Source: Verrucomicrobiota bacterium (GTDB lineage: Bacteria; Verrucomicrobiota; Verrucomicrobiia; Methylacidiphilales; JBCCWR01). Taken from it: DNA of 64,000 nucleotides. The DNA is taken from NCBI GenBank assembly GCA_039192515.1, contig JBCCXA010000013.1:29566-93565 (forward strand). The letters run 5' to 3'. Below the pieces are notes generated by a model. The model did no database searches. It had not been told where the DNA came from and worked only from the letters and a program-made list of their open reading frames with translations. Within the stretch, counting starts at the first letter, position 1. Each line of letters begins with the position of its first letter. Positions 1-10,494 of this stretch are shown piece after piece. A program made the translations under genes and the position numbers.

Positions 1-287
1 CTTTGACAAGTGCGTTTCATCAATGCATCCCACTTGCGCTCCATCCATTGGTTCAAGGCAGATGCTCCGGCAGCGAGCAGCCCAGTTCCAAACAAGGTGT
101 GAAGTAAGTGGACATAGTTAACATTTTCATTAGATGCCAGTAGGAAACCTGCAAGAGTTGTGAGCAAGACAAGAACGGTTAATCGAGCCTTAGTAAGTTC
201 AGAATAAATAGCAAACCTGCTTGGTGTTTCGGTTTCCACACCATTAGACGTATCTAGTTCTTCTAGTGTTACTTGCTTTGTATCCAT
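1..287 (-). CDS. ctaB: protoheme IX farnesyltransferase (haem O synthase), N-terminal part
   Basis: This UbiA-family membrane enzyme adds a farnesyl group to protohaem, giving haem O for the haem-copper oxidases encoded nearby. Reading the minus strand from ATG at 287 gives about 95 residues before the window edge. A short hydrophilic N-terminus is followed by the first transmembrane segment (KARLTVLVLLTTLAGF) and then the prenyltransferase signature (NQWMERKWDALMKRT), whose Asp residues bind the Mg-diphosphate. The start overlaps the ctaA stop in a TAATG arrangement, so the two haem A genes are probably translationally coupled. The gene is partial only because the window ends. Confidence 0.9.
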   Translation of the reverse strand, partial: MDTKQVTLEELDTSNGVETETPSRFAIYSELTKARLTVLVLLTTLAGFLLASNENVNYVHLLHTLFGTGLLAAGASALNQWMERKWDALMKRTCQ

Positions 288-1357
288 TACACCACTGATT
301 CAACCATTTTTTTAGATCTTTTGATATCCGGGCCTTGAGCCCTGATGCTTTCTGAAAGCTTGTGATGCTGCCAGATAATGAGATTTATCACAACCCCGAA
401 AGCTAGGATTGTTGCCCCATTGGCCACATGCAAAGTAGCTACTTCTGCAGCTTTTAAAGTCAGGACCGTCGCAATGCCCAAAGCTGCTTGAAAAAAAATC
501 AATCCTCCCCATATGGTAATGGGTTTGCGAAAGGGTCTAAAGCTGGAAGCATGCCTGGTTGCTAGCCATATGTAGCTGCCTATAAATAGGGCAATAATAC
601 TATAGGCGACTAGGCGGTGTATGAAATGTAGAAAAATCTGAGCAGTAGAAGTTGGTGGCATATGTAAAATTTCGTTACGAAAATCATTTAGTGTCTCAAG
701 ATACCCTGGATCTAGGGGAGGAATCACTTTGCCATAATGAAGAGGAAAATCCGGAATAGAGAGACCTGCGTGCTCATGGCGTAATACGGCGCCTATCATC
801 AGCTGAAGGAAAATGACCAGGGTTAGCCCTAAAGTGAATTTGCTTATATTAAAAGGTAGTGGCTGGATATCCTGCCTCTGTGACTTATTAATCCAATAGC
901 GCGATGTCATGACGGCAATACAAGTAACTAAGCAAAAGAAGCTCTGAGCTAATGCTGCATGAAAAATACCTATTTCTGGCAATACAAGAACCACTCGAAG
1001 CCCCCCTAGTAACCCTTGAATAATTACGCTAACTACTGCAATGCAAACCATGATTTTGAGAGACTTCCTCCTTTCTTTAATCATCACCCAATACGCTAGA
1101 ATAAGTGTGAAGAGGCCAACTGCTGATGCAACAAGTCGGTGAGAATGCTCCCAGAAAACACCTCCAACCATTTTACTGAGTGGGTAAAGAAACATGCTTT
1201 CTCCAAAAGTTGTCGGCCAATCCGGGACTGCCATGCCTGCTTCCTTGCTAGTGACTTGTCCCCCCAGACATATAAGAAATAGGGTGGAAATGGCCGTAAA
1301 GATGGAGAAGTAATGTAGCCCAGGTCGATACTGTATTTGTGCAATTCTATTATTCAT
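287..1357 (-). CDS. ctaA: haem A synthase (COX15/CtaA family)
   Basis: CtaA oxidises the methyl group of haem O to the formyl group of haem A, which the aa3-type oxidase encoded at 13.5-18.1 kb needs. The 356-residue protein has about eight hydrophobic segments in two similar halves. The expected His residues are visible: HSHRLVAS in the first half, FHAALAQ following it, HFIHRLVAY in the second half and TLHVANG near the end. The length fits the alpha-proteobacterial/mitochondrial-like family. It is cotranscribed with ctaB (overlap of one base) and diverges from the act-cco-cta string, so haem supply and oxidase genes share one intergenic region. Confidence 0.93.
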   Translation of the reverse strand: MNNRIAQIQYRPGLHYFSIFTAISTLFLICLGGQVTSKEAGMAVPDWPTTFGESMFLYPLSKMVGGVFWEHSHRLVASAVGLFTLILAYWVMIKERRKSLKIMVCIAVVSVIIQGLLGGLRVVLVLPEIGIFHAALAQSFFCLVTCIAVMTSRYWINKSQRQDIQPLPFNISKFTLGLTLVIFLQLMIGAVLRHEHAGLSIPDFPLHYGKVIPPLDPGYLETLNDFRNEILHMPPTSTAQIFLHFIHRLVAYSIIALFIGSYIWLATRHASSFRPFRKPITIWGGLIFFQAALGIATVLTLKAAEVATLHVANGATILAFGVVINLIIWQHHKLSESIRAQGPDIKRSKKMVESVV

Positions 1358-1823
1358 GCCAAATTTATTTATAAGTTTAGAATTACCGAAGTCGGAAGAA
1401 ATTCAAATGATAGTTCAAACTGTTGCATAAGTTATAAGTGCTGCTTTTGTCTTCAAGTTAAAAATTAATAGATGTTTCGGATTCTTTTGATGTATTTCAT
1501 TTTGAAAAAGTGTATATCGATTTATCTCAATATTCATCAGGCTTTCAGGATATTTTTAAGTTTTTGCTTTGTCCATGATTAAACTTTAAATGGTATTAAA
1601 ATCTAATTAGATTTAACTTCATAAAAATAAGTATTACTTATAATATTAAATACGTAAAATCATTCTCTTGCATGAAGTGCAAGCCTTGTTTAGAAATGCC
1701 CCATGCTTTGGTGCGATGGTTATCGACCTAAAGTTAGTTTAGTAAAGGTCCGATATTCTCTATGGTTCGAGTTAGATGCCGATAGGTGTATTGAGGGTCT
1801 TAATCAAAATTAGAAATATATAG
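1358..1823. other. divergent intergenic region between haem A genes and the act operon
   Basis: This 466-base AT-rich stretch separates two divergent transcription units, so it must hold promoters for both ctaA-ctaB and the act string. I see no convincing coding sequence and no clean -35/-10 pair that I would defend by eye. Confidence 0.5.
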
Positions 1824-2477
1824 ATGGCAAACATATTTCCGCGTTGGACAAATTGGTTAGCTATAAAGGTTGTGATAGCGGTCGTTTGTATCAAGACCAC
1901 TGTGGTCTTGGGCATAACTTATTACTGTACTCCAAAGTATACGCGTGTTGGTTATATGCCTAATCAGCCCATTCCCTATGATCACTCGCTCCACGTTGGT
2001 CAGCTAGGCTTAGATTGCCGTTACTGTCATTTTGGCGTTGAACAGGTTGCGCACTCAAATGTTCCAACCACGCAAACATGCATGAATTGCCACAGCCAAG
2101 TAAAGATGAACAGCCCGAAGTTGGCCGCTTTGAGAGAAAGTTGGGAAACGGGGACTCCGGTTGAATGGGTTAAGATTCACAAATCCCCAGATTATGTTTA
2201 TTTCAACCACGCCGTGCATGTTAATCGAGGAGTCAGTTGTTATAGCTGTCATGGTAAGGTCAATGAGATGCGGGTGGTCTGGCATGAACACTCACAGAGT
2301 ATGGGATGGTGCTTGGATTGTCACCGTGCTCCGGAAAAGAACCTTCGGCCACTGAATGAGATTTATAACTTAGATTGGCAAGCGGACTCCCAGGAATCGC
2401 AAATCGAGCAAGGCTTAAAATATGTTGAAGCTTGGAATGTTAATCCTCCAGTAAGTTGTGCAGGATGTCACAGGTAA
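1824..2477 (+). CDS. actA: alternative complex III subunit ActA, pentahaem cytochrome c
   Basis: ActA is the multihaem cytochrome c subunit of alternative complex III, a quinol:electron-acceptor oxidoreductase that replaces the bc1 complex. The 217-residue protein has an N-terminal transmembrane anchor (about residues 13-33) and five CXXCH haem motifs: CRYCH, CMNCH, CYSCH, CLDCH and CAGCH at the extreme C-terminus. Additional His residues such as FNHAVHVNRG and WHEHSQSMGW could act as distal ligands. It is the first gene of the string, and its TAA overlaps the ATG of actB. I chose the ATG at 1824 because it gives the membrane anchor directly. Confidence 0.93.
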   Translation: MANIFPRWTNWLAIKVVIAVVCIKTTVVLGITYYCTPKYTRVGYMPNQPIPYDHSLHVGQLGLDCRYCHFGVEQVAHSNVPTTQTCMNCHSQVKMNSPKLAALRESWETGTPVEWVKIHKSPDYVYFNHAVHVNRGVSCYSCHGKVNEMRVVWHEHSQSMGWCLDCHRAPEKNLRPLNEIYNLDWQADSQESQIEQGLKYVEAWNVNPPVSCAGCHR

Positions 2478-5400
2478 TGAACGAAGCAAATAGCAGTAAC
2501 GAGATGACGAAGGCGACAGGTAAGCGTTATTGGCGCGGCCTAGAGGAGTACGCAGAGTCGCCAGAGTTTCATTCATGGTTAGAAAGAGAATTTCCTGCTG
2601 GCGCTAATGAATTCTGGGGAGGAGACACATCCCGCCGCAGTTTCTTGAAGCTAATGGGAGCGTCGATGGCGCTAGCAGGCTTGGGTTTATCCGGATGTCG
2701 TCGTCCTGAAGCTCATATTGTTCCTTTTACGGAGACACCTGAGTGGATGGTGCCTGGGAAAACCGTTCGTTATGCTACGGCATATCCAGGAAGAAGGGGC
2801 GCTTTGCCATTGTTGGTAAGTAGCTATGAAGGTCGTCCTATCAAAATAGATGGGAATCATCTTTACAAACCTACGACAGGTGGAACAACTGGTTTTGCCC
2901 AAGCATCTATTCTTGACCTTTACGATCCACACCGGTCTAAAATTTGGAAAAAAGATGGAAAGAAAGTTTCTGCTGAAGACAGGAACCAGATGTGGGATGA
3001 GCTGAAAGGCGCCCTAGATAAGCAAGGTGGCAAAGGTGTGGCATTTCTGGTGGACAAAGTGATGTCTCCTACTAGGGATCGATTGAGAGACCAGCTACTG
3101 CAGCTCTATCCTCAATTGACCTGGACGGAATACGACCCATTACTCGGCAGAGATGAAGAAAAAGCTAAAAGCTTAGCTTTTGGAGAAAATATTGAGATTC
3201 TACCTCATTATGACAAGGCTGATCTTGTTTATTCTTTGGATTGCGACTTCTTGGGAACGGATGAAGGTGGTGTCAGTGCGGTCAAAGCTTTTTCTAAAAA
3301 GCGCAAGGTAAGGAAGCCCACAGATAAGATGAGCCGTCTTTACGTTGCTGAGAATCGCTTTACCATGACAGGTGGCGTGGCAGATCACCGACTATGTCTA
3401 CAAAGGAGCCATATCCCAGGGCTCGTTGTTGAAATAGCGAAAGTCTGTGTCAAGGAGGGCAAGACCTCACCTGCTTTAGAATCGGCGATTGCTTCATCAA
3501 AGGCTAAATTACCCGATCATATTGATAAAAAATGGGTAGAGGAATCGGCCAAGGATTTAGTAGCTCACGCTGGAAAAAGTATAGTCAATATTGGCAGCAC
3601 GCATGCAGCACCGGTTCAGCTATTAGTTTACAGCCTGAATGAAGCACTAGGCAACTTGGGCAAAACAATGACAGTTCGTTTTGCACCAGAGAAGCAAGAG
3701 CATACTCAATTTGCTTCGATTGCTGAGATGGCAAAGCAAGTAGATAGTGGAGCGGTAGAGACAGTGGTTATTCTTGGCGGAAACCCTGTATATGACTTGC
3801 CTAAAGTGGGGGCGTACAAAGAGCTTTGGAAAAAGGTTAAGAAAATAGTTCGTTGGGGGCTTTTCGATGATGAGACAAGTGCTATTGCCCATTGGCAAAT
3901 TCCGGCGGCTCATTATCTAGAAAGTTGGGGAGACACTTTGTCACTTGATGGGACTTATCTCTCAATCCAGCCATTGATTTTACCCCTCTATGGGGGAATC
4001 TCCCAAATCGAATTTCTGAGTAAACTAATGGGGGTGGTTGAATTACCTATGGAGCTAGTGAAGGAAACATTCCGCAATCGCTTATCCTCGGAGCCAGCAG
4101 ACGAATATGACTTCAAAGCCCTATGGGAAAGGTTTGTTCATGGAGGGTTTCTTGAAGAGCAGACTCCAAAGAAAGTCATACCTTCTTTACGAATGGGTCG
4201 AGTGGCAAAGTATCTATCGCGCAACGGCATCCAACCCGGTGTTGACAAAGATGAACTAGAGTTAGTCTTTGTGCCAAGCTATAGCATGGATGATGGGCGT
4301 TACATTGATAATGCCTGGATGCAAGAGGCAGCAGATCCTATTACAAAGTTGACTTGGGATAACGCCATCTTGATCAATCCTAAGACTGCGGATGAATTAG
4401 GGCTTGAAAGCAAGATGGTGAGAGGAATACAAACCTCAGATATCGTCAGAGTAAAGGTGGGTGATAAGGTTGTAGAAGGTCCTATTCTCAAGAATCCAGG
4501 TCACGCAAGAAATTCAATTACCGTTTCTTTCGGCTACGGTAGAACAAGTACCGGGTTTGTTGGTGAAGATTGTGGCTATGACGCCTACAAGTTATTAGAT
4601 TATGATTTTCATGGTTTCGCATCGGAAGGTGTCTCCATAGAAAAAGTAGATAAAAAGGAGCAGAAGCTAGCTGTTACCCAAGAACATCACAGCATGGAGG
4701 GACGTGCTATTGTTCGTGAAGCTCCGCTCGATTACTATAAAAAGTATCCTGACTTTACAAGTTACCTGGGTGTGGAAGGCCACTCACCAGTTCCGATTGA
4801 ATCTTTCTATGAGCCACCTCCTCTTACCGATGAACATCAATGGGCAATGGTTATCGATTTAACCAGTTGCACAGGCTGTAATGCCTGTATTGTCGCTTGT
4901 CAAAGTGAGAACAACATTCCGGTTGTAGGGCGTGATCAGGTTATGAAGGGTCGGGAGATGCATTGGGTTCGAGTGGATCGTTACTTCAGTGGTTCTGATG
5001 AAGATGCTCACGCGATGTTAAATCAGCCTGTGAGTTGCATGCACTGTGAGAATGCTCCTTGTGAAACGGTTTGCCCTGTTAACGCGACAGTTCATAGTGA
5101 AGACGGTTTAAATGTCATGGTTTACAACCGTTGTATAGGAACCCGCTATTGCGCAAATAACTGTCCTTACAAAGTCAGGCGCTTCAACTACTTTGACTAT
5201 AACCAACGCGAGTTAGACAAAATTTATAATCCTCCATTCTCTGAGGTGTGGGGGGCACCATCACCCAAGGGCTCACCGGAGACTGTTAAGATGTCTAAGA
5301 ATCCTAATGTGACTGTTCGTATGCGAGGCGTGATGGAGAAGTGCACTTACTGTGTGCAACGCTTACAAGAGGCTAAGATAAATGCCAAGGTCAAAGCTCG

Positions 5401-5806
5401 TGATTCTAAAAATACCAGAATCAAGCGAGATTCTGTTCTGGTGGCCTGCCAACAAGCTTGTCCGGCAGATTGTATTGTCTTTGGTGATAAGAGTGATCCT
5501 GGCAGTGCAGTTAGTCAGCATATCAAGTTGGACCATAATTATAGTGTGCTGGGCTATTTGAACGTGAAGCCGAGAACAACCTATCTTGCTCGTTTGAGAA
5601 ATCCCAACCCGCGTATGCCAGATGCGCATCTTGTTGCTGATGAGTTCCAATATGAGCTTGAAAAGCACGAAAAGCATAAAAAGGCTAAAAAGAAAAAGTA
5701 CGGGAAATCTCATGACAAAGGTCATGGGTCAGATGACGAACATGCCTATGGTAATTCGCACAAAAAGGATGAAAAACATTCAATTAAGGCAGGAGAATAC
5801 CATTAA
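2477..5806 (+). CDS. actB: alternative complex III subunit ActB (molybdopterin-like plus FeS domains)
   Basis: ActB carries the iron-sulfur clusters of ACIII. From ATG 2477 (TAATG coupling with actA) it has about 1109 residues. Near residues 45-65 is a Tat-like signal ([20 protein letters not shown]) followed by GCRRPEAH. The large middle part is the molybdopterin-oxidoreductase-like B1 domain, which in known ACIII lacks the cofactor. The C-terminal B2 domain is ferredoxin-like, with Cys clusters [37 protein letters not shown] and CTYC...CQQACPADC. The last 50 or so residues form a Lys/His-rich tail. A start further upstream (TTG 2456 or ATG 2465) is possible. Confidence 0.93.
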   Translation: MNEANSSNEMTKATGKRYWRGLEEYAESPEFHSWLEREFPAGANEFWGGDTSRRSFLKLMGASMALAGLGLSGCRRPEAHIVPFTETPEWMVPGKTVRYATAYPGRRGALPLLVSSYEGRPIKIDGNHLYKPTTGGTTGFAQASILDLYDPHRSKIWKKDGKKVSAEDRNQMWDELKGALDKQGGKGVAFLVDKVMSPTRDRLRDQLLQLYPQLTWTEYDPLLGRDEEKAKSLAFGENIEILPHYDKADLVYSLDCDFLGTDEGGVSAVKAFSKKRKVRKPTDKMSRLYVAENRFTMTGGVADHRLCLQRSHIPGLVVEIAKVCVKEGKTSPALESAIASSKAKLPDHIDKKWVEESAKDLVAHAGKSIVNIGSTHAAPVQLLVYSLNEALGNLGKTMTVRFAPEKQEHTQFASIAEMAKQVDSGAVETVVILGGNPVYDLPKVGAYKELWKKVKKIVRWGLFDDETSAIAHWQIPAAHYLESWGDTLSLDGTYLSIQPLILPLYGGISQIEFLSKLMGVVELPMELVKETFRNRLSSEPADEYDFKALWERFVHGGFLEEQTPKKVIPSLRMGRVAKYLSRNGIQPGVDKDELELVFVPSYSMDDGRYIDNAWMQEAADPITKLTWDNAILINPKTADELGLESKMVRGIQTSDIVRVKVGDKVVEGPILKNPGHARNSITVSFGYGRTSTGFVGEDCGYDAYKLLDYDFHGFASEGVSIEKVDKKEQKLAVTQEHHSMEGRAIVREAPLDYYKKYPDFTSYLGVEGHSPVPIESFYEPPPLTDEHQWAMVIDLTSCTGCNACIVACQSENNIPVVGRDQVMKGREMHWVRVDRYFSGSDEDAHAMLNQPVSCMHCENAPCETVCPVNATVHSEDGLNVMVYNRCIGTRYCANNCPYKVRRFNYFDYNQRELDKIYNPPFSEVWGAPSPKGSPETVKMSKNPNVTVRMRGVMEKCTYCVQRLQEAKINAKVKARDSKNTRIKRDSVLVACQQACPADCIVFGDKSDPGSAVSQHIKLDHNYSVLGYLNVKPRTTYLARLRNPNPRMPDAHLVADEFQYELEKHEKHKKAKKKKYGKSHDKGHGSDDEHAYGNSHKKDEKHSIKAGEYH

Positions 5807-7275
5807 TGAATGAGTTAGCTTTTGGGCCTGCAAAAGGCAATATGATGGAGAAACGCTCCTTGGTTGATAACAACCGGAGTTTTCATTGGATCACAGAGCG
5901 TGTGTCCGGTATTTGCGAAGCCAAAGCGCCATTGTGGTGGTGGATTTCAATCGTGCCTTGTGGATTAATCGCCACACTTGTGCCTGCCATGTTGATTTAC
6001 TTGGTGGCGACTGGAGTGGGTATTTGGGGTTTGAATCAGCCGGTGAGTTGGGCCTGGGATATTACTAACTTCGTTTTCTGGATCGGTATCGGTCACGCGG
6101 GAACGTTGATTTCTGCGATTCTTTTTTTGACCCGCCAAAAGTGGAGAACTGCTGTGAACCGATCAGCAGAGGCAATGACCATTTTTGCAGTAATCTGTGC
6201 AGGTATCTTTCCCGCTTTCCACGTGGGACGTTTCTGGTTGGTTTGGTTCTTGGCTCCTGTTCCTAATGCCAATGCCATTTGGCCAAACTTTAAAAGTCCG
6301 CTTCTATGGGATGTCTTTGCGGTTTCAACCTATTTCACCGTTTCATTGATCTTCTGGTATGTAGGATTGATCCCAGATTTAGCAACCTTCCGAGATCGGG
6401 CGATTAAGATGGGAAATAAAATCAAGGCTTGGGCTTATGGTTTTTTCTCACTTGGTTGGTGTGGATCTAACCGCCAGTGGAGGCATTATGAAAAAGCTTA
6501 TCTTATCTTGGCGGGTATCTCGACGCCACTGGTTCTTTCAGTTCATAGTATCGTATCTTTCGACTTTGCTACCTCAGTGATTCCTGGTTGGCATACGACA
6601 ATTTTCCCGCCTTACTTTGTCGCGGGAGCTATCTTTGGCGGTTTTGCTATGGTGCTAACGCTTTTGATTCCTTTCCGGGCGATATTCAAGTTGCACGATA
6701 TCATTACCATCAAGCACATCGACAATATGTCCAAGATTGTCGTGCTTACTGGAACGATTGTTGGTTATGCCTATCTCAGTGAGCTATTCATTGCCTGGTA
6801 TGGGGCAAATCCTTATGAGTGGTGGGCCTTTTTAAATAACAGAGTGGCAGATCCCTATATTTTCGGACCTCTAGCGGGCGTGGATCCAGCACCTTACTGG
6901 TGGTCGTATTGGTTGATGATGATTTGTAACGTGATTGCTCCGCAGTTTTTCTGGTTTAAGTATTTCCGCAAGAATGTGTATTGGTGCTGGGCCATTGTAT
7001 TTTTGGGGCCAAACGTGGGGATGTGGTTTGAACGTTTTGTGATTATTGTTACTTCTATTCACCGAGACTTTTTGCCTGGTGCCTGGGGATACTTCTCACC
7101 AAGTTGGGTGGATATTACTTTGTTTGTTGGAACCATAGGATTATTCATGTTCCTCTTTCTCCTCTTTGTTCGTTTTCTACCGATGATCACGATGTTTGAA
7201 GTCAAGGCAGTTATGCCCCAGGCTGATCCACATAATGATGTACCTGATGGTGATGGAAAAGGGGATGAGAAATGA
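5806..7275 (+). CDS. actC: alternative complex III subunit ActC, NrfD-like quinol-binding membrane protein
   Basis: ActC is one of the two large NrfD/PsrC-like membrane subunits of ACIII and is thought to form the quinol site. The 489-residue sequence has about ten hydrophobic helices, with family-typical stretches such as [18 protein letters not shown] and [11 protein letters not shown]. Its ATG overlaps the actB stop (TAATG), and its end overlaps actD by four bases (ATGA), so stoichiometric translation is likely. A charged Asp/Gly-rich tail ends the protein. Confidence 0.93.
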   Translation: MNELAFGPAKGNMMEKRSLVDNNRSFHWITERVSGICEAKAPLWWWISIVPCGLIATLVPAMLIYLVATGVGIWGLNQPVSWAWDITNFVFWIGIGHAGTLISAILFLTRQKWRTAVNRSAEAMTIFAVICAGIFPAFHVGRFWLVWFLAPVPNANAIWPNFKSPLLWDVFAVSTYFTVSLIFWYVGLIPDLATFRDRAIKMGNKIKAWAYGFFSLGWCGSNRQWRHYEKAYLILAGISTPLVLSVHSIVSFDFATSVIPGWHTTIFPPYFVAGAIFGGFAMVLTLLIPFRAIFKLHDIITIKHIDNMSKIVVLTGTIVGYAYLSELFIAWYGANPYEWWAFLNNRVADPYIFGPLAGVDPAPYWWSYWLMMICNVIAPQFFWFKYFRKNVYWCWAIVFLGPNVGMWFERFVIIVTSIHRDFLPGAWGYFSPSWVDITLFVGTIGLFMFLFLLFVRFLPMITMFEVKAVMPQADPHNDVPDGDGKGDEK

Positions 7276-7832
7276 AGCGTCGAGCAAAAAATACAGAAAT
7301 AGTCTATGGCATGGGTGCGCGATTTGCTAGCCCGAAGGCACTTATGGAAGCTGCTGAGAAGGCTCGTGACAAAGGGTTTAGACGTTGGGATGTTCACTCG
7401 CCATTTCCCATTCATGGCATGGATGCCGCCATGGGCTTAGGTAATTCAAGAGTTTCCGCTGTGTCTTTGGCAGGGGGTGTTACAGGATTTTTAACAGCTC
7501 TGATACTGATATTTTATAGCTCGGGTATCGATTATCCACTTATTGTTCAAGGTAAGCCTTACTTCGCTTTTGAACCTACTTTTCCTATTTTCTTTGAGCT
7601 CACTATTCTGCTAACCGCGTTTGGAACTATTGGTGGGATGTTGGTCTTTAACCGTTTACCAGCTTGGTACCACCCAGCTTTCAATTGGGATTTGTTTTCA
7701 GAGAGAGTAAACGACGACGGGTTTTTTATTATCATTCAATCTAGGGATCCTTTGTTTGCCGAAAAGGAGACCAAGGAATTTTTAGAGTCTTTAGGGGGGA
7801 CTGATGTCACTTTGATTAAGGAAGAAGCATGA
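7272..7832 (+). CDS. actD: alternative complex III subunit ActD (DUF3341)
   Basis: ActD is a small ACIII membrane subunit of the DUF3341 family with no known cofactor. The 186-residue protein has a soluble N-terminal part with the typical phrase [19 protein letters not shown]. Two transmembrane helices follow (about residues 60-80 and 105-130), then a cytoplasmic tail containing [15 protein letters not shown]. It overlaps actC upstream and actE downstream by four bases each. Confidence 0.93.
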   Translation: MKRRAKNTEIVYGMGARFASPKALMEAAEKARDKGFRRWDVHSPFPIHGMDAAMGLGNSRVSAVSLAGGVTGFLTALILIFYSSGIDYPLIVQGKPYFAFEPTFPIFFELTILLTAFGTIGGMLVFNRLPAWYHPAFNWDLFSERVNDDGFFIIIQSRDPLFAEKETKEFLESLGGTDVTLIKEEA

Positions 7833-8587
7833 GATTTTTTTTCGCAGCTTTTATCATTTTAATTTTGTCTGTTGTCATCTTTTTTGGCTTCAGAAGAGAT
7901 ACCTATGAGATTTTTGGACTGGCAACTGAAAGTAAGCCGGGACGCTTTTTCCTAGAACCACCAATTGAGATATTTCCTGATATGGATCATCAGCCTAAGT
8001 ATAAAGCGCAAACATCCACGGACTTCTTTGCAGATGGCAGAAGTAACCGCAAACCTATTCAAGGCACTCTGTCGTTCGACCAGCCAATTGGCGACGAATA
8101 TCTTTTAACTGGTCAGATGAAAGGTGACTGGGGAAACGGCTTACCCGTGGAAGTAACCGCAGAGCTACTCGAAAGAGGAAAAGAGCGCTATGTGATTAAT
8201 TGCCAGGTCTGTCACGGTGCAACCGGCATAGGCAATGGCATTGTCTCACAGTATGGGCTAGGTGGTATTGCAAGTTTGGTCGACGAACGAATTCAACAAC
8301 AACCAGATGGCCAGATATATTATACAATCGTTAAAGGCAAAGGTCAGATGGGGCCATATTCACATATTGAAGTGAAGGATAGGTGGGCGATCGTAGCTTA
8401 TATTCGTGCCCTGCAGATTAAAGAAGGTGCCACTGCTGCTTCTATGATGCCCCCCCAGCCAGATTTAGAAGAAGAGAGCATGGAAGAGGAGGCTAGCTCA
8501 ACACTTGAAGAAGCAGACGCAGTTGATGATATCGCGAAAGTTAAGACTGCATCTAAACAATCAACAACGGAAAGTCTATCACAATAG
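7829..8587 (+). CDS. actE: alternative complex III subunit ActE, monohaem cytochrome c
   Basis: ActE is the monohaem cytochrome c subunit of ACIII and a likely electron exit site. The 252-residue protein has an uncleaved-looking N-terminal hydrophobic anchor (about residues 2-21), without the lipobox Cys often found in this subunit. A haem-binding motif CQVCHGATGIGNG follows in the middle and MGPYSH supplies a candidate axial Met. About 45 C-terminal residues are strongly acidic (EEESMEEEA) and then Ser/Thr-rich; such a tail could dock a partner cytochrome, which is inference. It overlaps actD by four bases; actF follows after 11 bases. Confidence 0.9.
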   Translation: MRFFFAAFIILILSVVIFFGFRRDTYEIFGLATESKPGRFFLEPPIEIFPDMDHQPKYKAQTSTDFFADGRSNRKPIQGTLSFDQPIGDEYLLTGQMKGDWGNGLPVEVTAELLERGKERYVINCQVCHGATGIGNGIVSQYGLGGIASLVDERIQQQPDGQIYYTIVKGKGQMGPYSHIEVKDRWAIVAYIRALQIKEGATAASMMPPQPDLEEESMEEEASSTLEEADAVDDIAKVKTASKQSTTESLSQ

Positions 8588-8598
8588 GAGTTTGATTT

Positions 8599-9903
8599 AT
8601 GGGCCATGCAACACATACAGCGCCTGGTGAAGAGAAATTTGATCTGGGAAGGTTTCGCTTACTTCAGTTGGCTTTTGCAACAGGGGCTGGTATTGGCCTC
8701 CTAGGAATTTTAATTACTTTGCTGGTCTCGGTATTTATTGCAGATCCTCAAAGGGTATTCCGCCACTTTGCGCATTCTTACTTATTCGCTTACATGGTGG
8801 GTTTTACCATTGTATCAGGGAGTCTATTCTGGGTCCTACTTCATCATGCAGTAGATGCCGCTTGGTCGGTTGTGGTGCGTAGAATCCTAGAGCATATGGC
8901 CTTACTGTCAGTAGTTCTTTTGTTCCTATTTCTACCGTTGGCCTGGTTTATTTGGGTTCAGCCTTTGTTTTTTGATTGGAGCCTTTTGGAATGGTGGACA
9001 CTAAAGAAGTACGAAGATCTCATTTATGACTGGAAAGCGGGCTTTTTGGAACATTGGTTTTTCTCTATTAGAGTGGTGTTGTATTTTGCAACCCTTATCG
9101 GTTTGGCCTATGTCTTAAGGCATTATTCGATGAAACAAGATAAGGTTGGGGATGAGGACATCAAGTTTGGCGTAGTTAATCAGCATACAAACTTGATCAT
9201 GCGTAAGATCGCCTATCCTGGCATTGTCTTTTTTGCCTTGGCCTTGACCTTTGCAGCCATCGACTGGCTTATGGCACTAAATCATCACTGGTTCTCAACG
9301 ATGTGGGGGGTCTATATCTTTGCCGGTTGTGCTCAAAGTTCTATGGCACTTCTCATTATTGTTAGTAACTGTCTTAGGAATGCCGGATATCTAAATGAAG
9401 TGTTTACGGTAGAACATAACCACATCATGGGTAAGCTACTCTTCGCTTTCACTGTTTTCTGGGCCTATGTTTCCTTCAGCCAGTACATGCTGATCTACTA
9501 TGCCAATATTCCTGAAGAGACTATTTTTTATTCGGTTCGTAACTTCGGTAGTTGGAACTATTACAGTGTTTGCCTCGTAATATTCCATTTCATACTACCC
9601 TTTCTAGCTCTATTGACGCAACCTGCGAAATGGGATCAACGACGTCTTATGATCATTGCTGGCTTTATCTTATTGATGCATATTCTAGATATTTATTGGG
9701 TAGTGCTGCCTCATTTTGATTTTAGAGAAGCACATCATGATGTTAGCCATATGCATGGTTTTGCTCCTCACTTCTTTGATATCTTTAGTTTGTTTGTCAT
9801 TGTAGGAGTGCTTGGCTTTTTCTTCATGAAGTTTTTAACCAAAGGAGCATTGTTTCCACATAAAGATCCTAGATTATTTGAGTCGGTAACCCTGACAAAT
9901 TAG
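8599..9903 (+). CDS. actF: alternative complex III subunit ActF, membrane protein
   Basis: ActF is the second NrfD-like membrane subunit of ACIII. The 434-residue protein has about ten transmembrane segments. Family-like stretches include SYLFAYMVGFTIVSGSLFW, AIDWLMALNHHWFSTMWGVY and PHFFDIFSLFVIVGVLGFF. A clear purine-rich ribosome site (ATAGGAG) lies just upstream of ATG 8599. It closes the canonical actA-F block; the next genes belong to the oxidases. Confidence 0.92.
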   Translation: MGHATHTAPGEEKFDLGRFRLLQLAFATGAGIGLLGILITLLVSVFIADPQRVFRHFAHSYLFAYMVGFTIVSGSLFWVLLHHAVDAAWSVVVRRILEHMALLSVVLLFLFLPLAWFIWVQPLFFDWSLLEWWTLKKYEDLIYDWKAGFLEHWFFSIRVVLYFATLIGLAYVLRHYSMKQDKVGDEDIKFGVVNQHTNLIMRKIAYPGIVFFALALTFAAIDWLMALNHHWFSTMWGVYIFAGCAQSSMALLIIVSNCLRNAGYLNEVFTVEHNHIMGKLLFAFTVFWAYVSFSQYMLIYYANIPEETIFYSVRNFGSWNYYSVCLVIFHFILPFLALLTQPAKWDQRRLMIIAGFILLMHILDIYWVVLPHFDFREAHHDVSHMHGFAPHFFDIFSLFVIVGVLGFFFMKFLTKGALFPHKDPRLFESVTLTN

Positions 9904-9913
9904 AAATGATTAG

Positions 9914-10246
9914 ATGATGACGAAAGATAAGAAATTTCCTGTTCTCGGTGTAGCGGTGCTGGCCAGCTCTGGTTTTGTTTTTATAACGGTGCTTACCCTT
10001 GTGGTTATCGATTACCGAAACACAAAAAATCCTAATGTGGAAGATGTTCAAGCGGAAACCCGTTATGAGAATATAGCAAAGTTACAAGAGGAGGATGCTA
10101 AAGCAATGGAAGGTATTGATGAGGCTATGATGAAAGCTATCAAAATATTGAAAAATAAGGACGTTGAAGCTGTTCCTATGACGGCTCCTCCAATCCCAAC
10201 GGCTATTAAATCGCCAGCTTTTAAACAGGAGGGGTCTGGCTTATGA
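9914..10246 (+). CDS. unrecognised small single-pass membrane protein between ACIII and cbb3 genes
   Basis: I do not recognise a family for this 110-residue protein. It has a basic N-terminus, one transmembrane segment (about residues 10-31), and a charged, probably helical domain of about 60 residues rich in Glu, Lys and Ala (LQEEDAKAMEGIDEAMMKAIK). A Pro-rich tail follows (PMTAPPIPTAIKSPAF). It lies 10 bases after actF and overlaps ccoS by four bases, so it is certainly cotranscribed. An accessory or linker role between ACIII and the oxidase is plausible from position only. Confidence 0.8.
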   Translation: MMTKDKKFPVLGVAVLASSGFVFITVLTLVVIDYRNTKNPNVEDVQAETRYENIAKLQEEDAKAMEGIDEAMMKAIKILKNKDVEAVPMTAPPIPTAIKSPAFKQEGSGL

Positions 10247-10494
10247 TAATCGCATTTTATATTATTTTAATTGGGTCAATGATCTGCTTTGGAGGAAGTG
10301 CTATATGCGCATTATATTGGGCAGCCTCTACCGGGCAATTTCGGGACATGACAAAAGGCTCAGAGACAATTTTTGGAGAAGATGAACCAATTGGGGAAAT
10401 TACGGATTCATTTCCTGGGATAAATGTTCAAGAGGAAATTGCCAGAAAGAAAGAAAAGAAGAATAAAAGATTCTTACCATGGCGAAAGTTATAG
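10243..10494 (+). CDS. ccoS: cbb3-type oxidase assembly protein CcoS
   Basis: CcoS is a small single-helix protein needed to mature the haem-copper centre of cbb3 oxidases. This 83-residue protein has one N-terminal transmembrane helix followed by the family phrase ALYWAASTGQFRDM and an acidic stretch IFGEDEP, matching the WAxxSGQxDD...ILFDDE pattern of CcoS. A basic KKEKKNKR tail is longer than usual. It overlaps the preceding gene by four bases and ccoN by 16. No ccoG, ccoH or ccoI is seen in the window. Confidence 0.85.
   Translation: MIIAFYIILIGSMICFGGSAICALYWAASTGQFRDMTKGSETIFGEDEPIGEITDSFPGINVQEEIARKKEKKNKRFLPWRKL

Noticed and set aside
2456..2476. Upstream TTG/ATG starts for actB
   Set aside because: They would overlap the final haem motif of actA; the TAATG overlap at 2477 is the usual coupling in this string.
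1824..5806. Polysulfide/nitrate reductase reading of actA-actB
   Set aside because: The pentahaem ActA, the ActC-DUF3341-ActE-ActF order and adjoining oxidases identify alternative complex III.
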